From assembly GCA_007026445.1 (NCBI GenBank), contig VDMD01000004.1, positions 806,001 to 870,000 on the forward strand: a DNA stretch of 64,000 bases. The letters run 5' to 3'. This document shows positions 17,683-35,003 of the stretch, one piece after another. Position 1 is the stretch's first letter. Every line of letters begins with the position of its first letter. Made by a program: the position numbers and the translations under genes. Source of the DNA: Schizophyllum amplum (Eukaryota; Basidiomycota; Agaricomycetes; Agaricales; Schizophyllaceae). The notes under the pieces were generated by a model, which saw only the letters and a list, made by a program, of their open reading frames with translations, had not been told where the DNA came from and did no database searches.

Positions 17683-19345
17683 ATGGCGGCATCTCCTAGT
17701 GCGGCGCAGCAGCAGGCCACGCCCCCAGAGGCGTACACAGAACAGGAAAACGGGGCCAACGGTGACTCTCAGCCTACGCCTCAGCCTCTGGGCGATGACC
17801 TCCGCGATCGCCGCGACGGTGACAACGACTATGCTCGCTCCGACGTCGGCGACTCTGCGAAAGGGGACTCGAGCAGACTTGGAAAGGTGCTTATGGTTTA
17901 CTCTGCTTCGTGTTCACTTCAGCATCGGTGTGTCTGCCTCGTAATATGTCTCATCGAGGCCACTTGGACAACGGTGGTCCTGCCCTCGTCTGTGGCGCTT
18001 TACTTCTGGGGAGCACGCTAGCCTCGATGGCCCAGCAATATCTATCTCCCAGGGCTGACGCCATTCCTCGCCCCTCCACTCGTCTTCCTGGACTCTGTGT
18101 TTACCTTTCTTTCTGTCGCGCAGCCCAACCCGAACAAAGTCTACATCGGAGGCCTTCCGGAAAGCACTCGTGCAGAGGACTTACAAAACTGCTTTGGCAA
18201 ACTCGGCGCCATCGTCAACATCGAGCTGAAGTGCGTTTTTCTCTTTTGAGAGGTGCTCACGCTGATGTGTGGCGCAGGATTGGCTATGGCTTTGTCGAGT
18301 TTGAAACTGCCGAGGCCGCGCTTGAGAGCGTCAACAAGTATCATGAGGGCTATTTTATGGGCAACAAAATTCGCGTTGAGATCTCGAAGGGCGGTTCCAA
18401 GAGCAAGCACAACATGGAACCCGGTGCATGCTTCAGATGTGGAGCACCGGGCCATTGGGCGAGGTATGTGCACCGCGATATCCTGTGATTCTGTGCTGTA
18501 CTCACCTTCGGATGCAGGGAGTGCCCGACGTTCCCCGGACCGTGAGTCTTTCGACACAGTCGGATAATTTTGCCTCTTACATCTGCTTCAGTCCCCCTGG
18601 CCGCCGTGCTGACCCGCCCCTTGATCGCATTCGAGACCGCGAACCCAGGGATCGCGACTATCCCCCTCCCCCTCCTCGTGAATATCGCAGGCCGGTAACG
18701 CCACCCTACCCTCCTCCCAGGGATTATCGGGACTATCCTCCTCTGCCTCCGCGTCGGGACTACGATGATTATCCCCGGCGCCCTCCTCTCGCTGACTACC
18801 GCGACCCGCGCTACCCTCCTCCTGTGGACTATCGCTACGCTCCTCCTCCTCCTGTGGACCCGTACCGCGGCTACCCTCAGCCGCCTGTGGTCGATCGTGG
18901 GGATAGAAGGATGGGCGCGGTCGATCATCGCTACGCTGCTACGCCTATGGCTGCTCCCGGGCGTGCGAGGACCCCTCCGAGATACCGTGACGACTATGAG
19001 CGTCCCCCTCGGTAAGCCTCCGTATGTATGTTCGTCGCAGTATGCTCATGAAGGCGCCAGTGACTATGAACGTCGTGGCCGTCCTGTAACCCCTCCGTTG
19101 CCTCCTCCTTCTCGTTATGACTATCCTGCGCCGCCGCCGGCTAGGACCGGGAGCTACAGGTGAGTCAGTACGGCTTCCTCATCATTCCCATCTGACTGTT
19201 CGACAGACGTCGCTCGGAGAGTCCGCCCGCTGCTCGTACTGCTGCCTATGACTCCTACGGTGGTGGCTACACTCAGCCTCCTTACAATGCCCGCCGTGAC
19301 TACCCTCCTCGTGGCGTGGCTGACGGCGCCGGCTACCGACGCTAA
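17683..19345 (+). CDS. RNA-binding protein with RRM, CCHC zinc knuckle and Pro/Arg/Asp/Tyr-rich tail
   Basis: Exons 17683-17886, 18124-18230, 18278-18463, 18518-18541, 18592-19011, 19061-19159 and 19207-19345 encode 392 aa. An acidic N-terminus leads into one RRM (about residues 69-145) with RNP2 VYIGGL and RNP1 IGYGFVEF. A zinc knuckle follows (CFRCGAPGHWAREC, C-x2-C-x4-H-x4-C), then a long tail of PPRDY/DYR/PPYPPP repeats. The domain order is that of SRSF7-type SR proteins, but the tail has few RS dipeptides, so calling it a true SR protein is uncertain. It probably acts in splicing or mRNA packaging. The first intron (237 nt) is about five times longer than most others in the window and may hide an alternative exon. 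Confidence 0.87.
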
Positions 19346-20004
19346 TGGAGCATACAATCTACGAGGCAGCGACATCTTGGCTGCCAGAGATCTACGAAAA
19401 GAACTATCTTTTGAATATATCATCCACGCGCTCCCGAGCTATACTCGAGTTCCTTGCTTAACGTCCGTAATCTTTGTCGGTTATCTCTGCTTTGTCGACC
19501 ACCCTATCTGTTCTGTCGTGTTTTATAACTTAAAAATACAGTCGCTGTTCGTCTTCCCTGGAGCTGCTGCCAAACTTCTCGATGTGTGGTATGCATAATC
19601 AGCCCTTTGGTGCACGACCTTGAGCCTGCAGAGCGAATGAGTTTGACGATGCCATCTCGATGTGTAGCATTTGAGTGACACGAAGGAAAGGTGAGTGCAT
19701 GAGTGTTGTAACGTGCTGACGCAAGATAGCCTGATCAGTCCGACGCTTGACCAGCGCATACAACTCCGTTCACGTCTTACACGCATTGACAACCGCGAGA
19801 GAACGTACATACTCAACTAGCGACTGATACAATTGTTTATCGAGACAGCGTTCGAACGTATATGTAGTACACAATCCTATCGGAAAACTGGGTCGCATCG
19901 CATGCTGTATGGCCCGTGAATATACAACAGACAATATCCTCAGGCCTCAAAGGTAGCCAGACTCCTCGGCCATTGCGCGAGGCCAACTCCGTCTTCATCT
20001 GAGT
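19346..20004. other. Intergenic region between convergent RNA-binding and zinc-finger genes
   Basis: These 659 bp lie between two convergent stop codons, so they should hold 3' UTRs and terminators. No gene can be supported. Confidence 0.5.
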
Positions 20005-20799
20005 CTACGTGCCACCCGCGCCTGGTCCACGAGGCGCACTTATCTCAGTGCAACCAGAGTTTGCAGAGGACTCCGCCTGCGACGTCGTCACCTCTCCCAC
20101 AGGCGGGTATCGCGTGTATGACCGCACAGCCTGGTTGGGTACCATCCATTGCACGTTTATCGGGCCCCCTTCCTCTGCGCGTCTGTTCACAATGGGCGCG
20201 TTGAACACAACTGGCGGCGGCGGTGCAGCGGCAGCCGCCTGACGCTCAGCCGCCTCAAGCGCTTCGACGACCTCTTGGCCGTGCAGGCGACGGTGCCGAA
20301 GCATGTTAGATCGCGCTGCAAACGCGGCGCCGCACCCGACTGCCCCGCATCGAAATGCTATGACAGAATACAAGTAAAGTCAGTATAGCCCGCTATGACG
20401 CGGGAGGGGCGCACGTTTCGCGCCAGTGTGGCTATTCATATGCGCCTCCAGCCCGCTTGGCCTTTAATGTGGTATGAGGTGACCCGACAGTTTCGCTCAA
20501 ACGATAATTTGGAGGCGCATAGGGGACAGGGGATGTAACCAGGCAGACGTGCTGAGACGCACCTCGCAAAATGTTTTCCACATTCGGAGCATACACGATT
20601 GTTGGGCTCGGGGCTTTGGGATAATGTGGCGGACGATGCTTGACTTGTCGTGGAGGGAACGAAGGAAACTGCAGGTGGCGGAACGCTGGATGTACTCGTT
20701 GGCACCACTGCCGGTAGTCGATCCGATTAACAACATCCTTGAGCAATGAGAACGAGACTGACCTGAGCTGTAGTCGTCTGGTTGGCCAATCGGAGCCAT
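20005..20799 (-). CDS. Two-finger C2H2 zinc-finger protein, putative transcription factor
   Basis: Exons 20799-20763, 20707-20563, 20461-20415 and 20357-20005 give 193 aa. A Ser/Thr/Pro-rich N-terminus precedes two adjacent C2H2 fingers. The first is C-x2-C-x12-H-x3-H (CSECGKHFARPSGLEAHMNSH). The linker TGAKPF is the standard TGxKPF type. The second finger is C-x4-C-x12-H-x3-H ending in RHRRLH. A short Ala/Glu helix and an unstructured tail follow. Two introns fall inside the finger region, one of them within finger 1, which hides the domain unless the exons are joined. Two-finger proteins with this linker are common sequence-specific regulators in basidiomycetes; the target genes are unknown. 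Confidence 0.85.
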
Positions 20800-23069
20800 C
20801 ACGGTGTGAGGTTTGGCACTCGCGTTGATCCTGCTAGTCGTCCGAAAATCTGCTCGTCGAACAGAGCGCCTCGCTGCCGAGTGACAAAGAGGAAGCCAAG
20901 GTGATTGGGTCATCGCGCCAGCACGGCCAGGCCATTCTCCAAGGATCTGCACCGCTACCAAAAGAGGGCAAATTGATCAGAACGTCCGCCTTGTTGACCC
21001 GGCGGCTGAGCATTTTGTCTTGAGCCCCTCGCGAGTCACTTGTGCACCTCACGCACTGCCGAACGTCCCCGTCGCTGCCACACAGAAGCCGAATATTCTG
21101 CGCAGATTCGAACTGAGCGATAGGCCTATGAAGCAGAGCCTCTCTCTATGCAGCAGAAGTCAGACGAGGCGTGCGAGGTACACCGAGGCTGATTGACGCT
21201 CCCTGTTGTCGTCGGATGCAGGCTACACTTCTGCGATCTGGAGGTAGTCAGAGAACCTCCCATGCGATCCCTCGGTCAGCGTACGCTTGTTTGTTCTTTT
21301 TGCAGAACCTGCTCACCAAGGATGATACTGCAGGCCCGTCATAGTGACTTCCTGCTATACATGCGGGCATCATCTGGCCAAAGACGACGACCACTGGAGC
21401 ACCACGGCGCTTTGGTGATGTCAGAAGCGTTCACTGGTCTCACGTCAACGGAAAAAGAGCCACCCGCGCGTCTCTGTTCGTCGCGAGTCCACACCAACTT
21501 GACGCATCTTGCGTACCCAGATCAAGATTTATCTGGAGGACGTTTAAGTTGGGTGTCATACAAGGCAAGGGTGATTTGCAGGTGAAGGTGCTGACGGTCC
21601 TTCTGCGTCCCCACAGGTAGTGTGCAGACGAGAATGTCTGCGGAGATGCTATGTAGCGTGCGCGCGCGCGTTGCAAGGACAAAGACCATATCTCCATGCG
21701 CAAGTCGCTAGATGACTTCCATAAAGCCCCCTGCTGCATGTGCATTACCGCCGTGACTCTGCAAGGCATGGTTTGCCAAGGTAAGAGCTCGAGTGTGCCG
21801 ATGGCGAGCTCTGCTGTCGGTCCACTGTTGGCCCAAGAGGACGAGGTCAAGTGAAGATGGCCGTTGGAGGACGATTTCGCACTTACTTGCACGCATTGGG
21901 AGTGAGGTTGCGGGCCGCCCGGCTGGTGAGTCACGCATCATCGCTTTTGCTCTCATCCTTCACGCCATCCCAAAATATTGCAACGTTCTGCCCGCCGTCA
22001 CTCGACCTCTTGCTCGTGTTGAATGCAGCAAAGAATCAGCAGCGCTGGGGGAGGTTCCAGCCGCTTCGCCGCGTCGACCATGGCCCATCTCTTCCCTCGT
22101 TTCCTCGTAGGGGAAAACCAAGCAGCCTCAGAGCGATCACCTTCTCAAAATGGACCACTGGAACTCCCAATGTGTAAACACGCCAGTCGAACATGGGTGC
22201 GTTGACATCCAGCTGCTGTACTACGTCTGACTCCTCGTATCCTATTAGTTTCCCGCCGTAGAGGCTCTCGCGTCTTACTCGCTCCATCGCAGCTTATTTT
22301 CCTAGCGCATCAGTCGAGAATCGACGGACTAAAGCCGAGCGGAGGCCCTGATGTTCCAACGGCGCCCTTCAACACGTTCCGTTGTCCGCACTTGCTTTCT
22401 TGCAGCATGTCATCCGTGGGTTCGCAGCGCTTACTCAAAACGCCAATATATCGCGCAACGCACGCACCGGACACTCAAACAGCGCATACACTTGTTCCTT
22501 TCCGACATCGACCTCGACCCTCTGTACACCGCTATGTATTAACCTGGATATGCAGGACCACGCCAGGACCAAATCACTCCCTCCATACGGCACAGAAGAC
22601 TTTGGCAACAAATCCAGGTGCCTCTTGCCCGAATACATACTTTTCCGATCACGTGCGGGCGAGGATATCGCGGCTCTCGAGGGCAAGGGGGATCGCCTTG
22701 GCCTGCACCAGCGTCGGCCGCGCGAAGCCAAGATCGGCGAGCAGGATGGTCGTTGCGCGTCTTCTCAAGCTGCAGGGACGCAGTCACACTTTGCCTCATA
22801 TTGTACCGTATCGTAGATCTGGTGAATAACAATGCATATTGCTTGGCTACTTTCCCCAACTCTCCCCCGATTTTTCGCCAATAAGCTTGACCCCGTAGGC
22901 CAAACAGTTGGCTCGCTGTCAGTGTTAGTAGAAGTACAGCCTGATCAGCGACACCAATTCGCGAAAGAGCCTGCCCTCAAGAATTGGTAAGCCACGTGCC
23001 GCGCATAAGACGCGCTCATTTGTGCATTCTTACTTGCTCTACACCGTTCGACGCGTCGCCGACTTCATC
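20800..23069. other. Gene-poor region of 2.3 kb
   Basis: No intact gene was found between the zinc-finger gene and MCM5. Open frames of 60-160 codons occur on all strands but lack family motifs, plausible introns or consistent codon use. The region does contain a helicase relic (entered separately) and a short CG dinucleotide run near 21659-21671. A coding-like minus-strand stretch at about 22036-22287 (start of frame MERVRRESLYGG) could not be assigned to any family. Confidence 0.45.
22670..22776 (-). pseudogene. Decayed fragment of a DEAD-box RNA helicase (Dbp9/DDX56-like)
   Basis: Read on the minus strand, this short stretch encodes ADLGFARPTLVQAKAIPLAL followed by ESRDILART, then a stop, then SEK. 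This matches the Q-motif and motif I region of Dbp9/DDX56 helicases, where the P-loop reads ARTGSGKT. Here the first P-loop glycine codon is a stop (tga), the next glycine is Glu, and the rest is missing. No helicase homology continues on either side, so this is a truncated relic, not a gene. The source gene is outside the window. Confidence 0.65.
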
Positions 23070-25839
<2,770 letters not shown>

Positions 25840-26036
25840 CGCCGGTGTGTGGGATTGGTTATCGCTTGTTGTGTTGTGTTACTTGCACTGCTTTGTTGTA
25901 ATAATATTGTATAGAGCGGCCTTGACAGCACTGAGGCCACGGTCTTGGATTGGCATGTAAGGATAGGTAAGGATATGTGTTGTGTAGATGACAGAGGACT
26001 GGCTTGCTATAGACGTTGTTGCTCAGTCCTTGCGTG
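25840..26036. other. Intergenic spacer after MCM5
   Basis: This short spacer between the MCM5 stop codon and the interrupted tRNA should contain the MCM5 3' UTR. I see no other feature. Confidence 0.4.
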
Positions 26037-26304
26037 GCCCTAGCTCAATCGGCTAGAGCGTCAGACTTTTACGTTTGGTAATTAAATAATCTGAGGAAGC
26101 GGGGAGAGCGGCTCGTCGAACAGGGCGCCGAGTTTGCGCAGGAAGCGGGCGTGCTTGGGAGAAAAGTCCACTGTCGGTTCTTTCCCGACGCCCTCCTGTT
26201 ATATACACGCTCGAGCCCGCCCTCGCTCGTCGCCCGCCCGCCCGACGGCGAGGGTCGAACTTGCACAATATGGCAAGGCTGCGAGTTCGACCCTCGCGGT
26301 GGGC
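26037..26304 (+). pseudogene. Interrupted tRNA-Lys (UUU), split by about 180 bp
   Basis: The 5' part (26037-26094) has the D arm (TAGCTCAATCGGCTAGAGCG), the anticodon stem TCAGA pairing with TCTGA, anticodon TTT in loop CTTTTA, and a 17-nt intron (26072-26088) in the canonical place after position 37. The 3' part is at 26281-26304: a perfect T arm (GCGAG TTCGACC CTCGC) and acceptor strand GGTGGGC, followed by T6, a Pol III terminator. Between them lie about 180 bp where a variable loop of about 5 nt is expected. The 5' acceptor strand is only GCCC where GCCCACC would pair, so three bases are also lost. The gene is very probably dead. Confidence 0.65.
26095..26280. other. Insert within tRNA-Lys, carrying an inverted T-arm copy
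   Basis: The insert contains, on the minus strand, a tRNA T-arm-like sequence (gcaagttcgaccctcgcc, complement of 26247-26264), inverted relative to the real T arm 20 bp away. Its left half reads on the minus strand as VDFSPKHARFLRKLGALFDE, which looks coding but matches no family I recognise. There is no target-site duplication or transposase. Confidence 0.4.
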
Positions 26305-26310
26305 TTTTTT
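26305..26310 (+). terminator. RNA polymerase III T6 terminator
   Basis: Six T residues immediately follow the 3' acceptor strand of the interrupted tRNA-Lys, as in a normal tRNA gene. Confidence 0.6.
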
Positions 26311-26574
26311 CTCTTTTGCGTCGGTACTGCTTACCGTCTTGACTGCTTCTTGAAACTCTGACCTATTGTCTTTTTATGTCGACGATATGGTAGGCTCGTC
26401 AGCTGCTCAGTACCAGTGCTTTGCTTTGCAGGCTCCAAGGTCAGCTTTGGTCACTGGCCGGTATGATCGTGAGAAAGCTACATGTCGTGCGACTGCGTTC
26501 CTGGCAACTACGTTCATGTCGCCGCCTACGAAAGTTGAATATCGCTGCCCCTCGTTCTGGGCAATTCTCCATCG

Positions 26575-27469
26575 ATGCTTAGCGAAACGTTCGACTCGAT
26601 TGGTGTCCTCAAGTTGACCGTCCAGTCAGCGCAAATAGCGAAAACTAGTTTTCGACAGGGCCTGTCCCCCGAGATATATGTGAAGATCTCCAGACATTTC
26701 GGAGACGAGCTGGCTCGGACGAGTTTCTCACACGACAGGCGAATACACCGTCTACTACCTGCTGCGATCTTGTGATAACACTCGAGCAGTACGAATCCCC
26801 ATTGGATGGAAACGAAGACGATCCTGGTGAACGCGTTCAAGGACAAGCTGCATCTTGGGGTGTACGATCATCATCGCCATTTCAGCCATACATTCTTGGG
26901 CGGAGCAGGACTCGAGCTCGCGCCTCTGGAGCATGAATACAGTCTGCTAGCCATCAATAGACCGCTGGTAAAGGACACGAAGCCGACCGGGGAGATATTG
27001 GTGGACGCATCCTTTCATCCGCTGGTAGATCAGCACTCAGCAGGTCCATCTAGCTGTGTGTACTGTTTCCATCCTGCAAGGCATGTTCTGACCACACGTA
27101 GGGAGCGGTGTACTTCGCCTGATGATCTTCCAGGCGCGCGATCTGGATGGCGGCGCCTCGTCAGAACCGATCAATGCCAGCGTGCAAATCTTTGTGGACC
27201 AGGGCGACAAGCCAGATTACCAAACGTCGCCCTTCCCCGATTCCAGTGCCCCGGTGTGGATGAAGAGCCCTGAGGTCTATTGCGCCGACCGTGAACGGTC
27301 ATCCATCATCGCGCGTATAGCAAGCGGGGAACGCAACCTCGGCCAAGTCACTATCAAGGTGGAAGATCTGCTAGATGCCAAAGCAAACGGCGTGGAGTGG
27401 TGGCCTTTGACTGGAGTGGCGAGCGGGCAGCTCAAGATGACTGCGGTGTGGCGACCGGTGGATGCATGA
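26575..27469 (+). CDS. Small two-C2-domain protein, partial tricalbin paralogue
   Basis: Exons 26575-26738, 26790-27043 and 27102-27469 encode 261 aa that align along their whole length to the first two C2 domains of the tricalbin at 42.5 kb. GVLKLTVQSAQIAK corresponds to GVLQVTVQSARGIK, and the second domain runs from SGVLRLMIFQARDLDGG to SGQLKMTAVWRP. Both introns sit at the same positions as in tricalbin (tricalbin introns 44107-44159 and 44438-44487). The first uses a GC donor (26739 gcgaat). The membrane hairpin, SMP domain and C2C-E are absent. Most calcium-binding aspartates are missing (for example GLSPEIYV replaces GTPDPFVS), so lipid binding, if any, would be calcium-independent. 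Whether it is expressed is unknown. An upstream exon cannot be excluded. Confidence 0.75.
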
Positions 27470-28316
27470 TGGTGAGCCTGCTGCGTGGTATCGGGAGTCG
27501 GAATGGGCATAATGCCGCCGTGACTTGAACGTGCGATAGGGCCCATGCTGGACCATGGCCAGCTCTTTGCGTCAAACGGGGTCATCATCGCTATAGGTGC
27601 CCTTCTCGTGCTGAACCACCAGGGGAAGGACGAGGGGGTGGGGGGCGGAGTTGACACGGTGGGATCATGTCGTTCTGCCGGCTTCATCGAACACCTGTGG
27701 AATTGTTCTGCTGCCAGGTAGCTATAGCTGTGGACAATTGAATTTATATAGAGAAATGTTGATGGGAAGCAGAAGGACTTGATTCAAGACTGAACTTGAT
27801 TGAACCGCGGAAGATTGCTATGAGTCACTTTGACAAAATCAACGGCCCGTCGGCTTGTTTGGGCTTCATCTTCGTCTGATCCAATTGCAATAGACGTTAC
27901 AAACCACAGCGCAGGCCGCATGCTTCCTCTGAATGCTGCGAGCTAAGAATATAACCGGCGTACGACGTACAGATTGACCCTGGATTGACCCTAAAGGTAC
28001 CCAGAGGTACCCCCGTATGAGCAATGCCGAGTCAGCGAAGAACATGGTGGCTAAAGGTCCCATGGAACGGCGCGACCCTCTACCCTTCTCCAAGCAGCAA
28101 CCCCGCCTCAGGTATCTTCAAGGTTGTCCAACTGCGGCCCAATAGTGACCGAGAGCATCGTCCTCGAGGTGCATTGGTGTGCCATTAGAGGTCACTTCTA
28201 GTAGGCGAGTGATAAGAGCATAACCGTTGACATATCGTTGTCTCATGCTGTTAAAGTAGTGCTCAAGTTCATTTCGTTCCCTCGGGCTTGTCGTCCTCGT
28301 CTTGCTCTTGACCATC
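27470..28316. other. Intergenic region between C2 gene and ABCC-2
   Basis: These 847 bp separate two genes on the same strand and should hold the C2 gene terminator and the ABCC-2 promoter. An open minus-strand frame at 27277-27687 overlaps the C2 gene antisense and looks like a shadow. I see no supportable gene. Confidence 0.45.
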
Positions 28317-34386
<6,070 letters not shown>

Positions 34387-35003
34387 GGAGAATGGGTTGC
34401 TACTTACATTATCACTGATCTCTATGTTGACTGTACTTGGACTTGTTACAGATGCAAACGGGGGTTTTGTGCATCACAATGGAATGTCAGAGCACAACAA
34501 GTCCTTCAATGGGTGTTGAGTCGAAGGCCTTGAGTTGGCGCCTGGTTGGCGCCGGCGTGGCGGCCGGGGAATGCGGCTCAATGCGCCACGTGTAAGTATT
34601 AGATGTGATGATGGTATGATCGGACTTGCGGTGCAAGACGCGGTTTCCCTGCAACGTCGACGGCTTCGAGTTCGCTGCCTTGGCTTGCGATGTGCTCATA
34701 GCATAGCACAACAGACTGGAATCCCCTTTTTATCTGAACCCCCACCTAACGTACTTCGTTTCCTTCAACGCCGCTTTACCTAGCGCAGATCTCAGCGATG
34801 GAACGGAGCACATGAGTGTCATCAAGCATCGCCGTCTGCGACAAGTCTGCAAAGGCCACTTACCTCCGGGCGACTCTGATGAAGTTCCCCGTGCGGCAGG
34901 TTTGGAGTGACGGTTGTGATAGAATCCTACGCCGGAAAGACGCTATAAAGCAAGCGCCCAGCGTAGGCGGAAGCCTACCTCCCCCTCACAACACCCCGCC
35001 GCT
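34387..35003. promoter_or_regulatory. ABCC-2/ABCC-3 spacer with TATA box
   Basis: This 617-bp spacer separates the tandem ABCC genes. A TATAAAG element at 34944-34950, 54 bp before the ABCC-3 ATG, is a good core-promoter candidate. No gene is seen here. Confidence 0.5.

Noticed and set aside
21659..21671. CG-repeat run as a possible Z-DNA or regulatory element
   Set aside because: It is only about 12 bp long and common in GC-rich fungal DNA.
20800..23069. Transposable element in the gene-poor region
   Set aside because: No transposase or reverse-transcriptase motif, terminal repeats or target duplication could be seen; only a helicase fragment is identifiable.
27277..27687. 136-codon minus-strand frame overlapping the C2 gene
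   Set aside because: Overlaps antisense with a better supported exon, has no recognisable domain and no intron structure.
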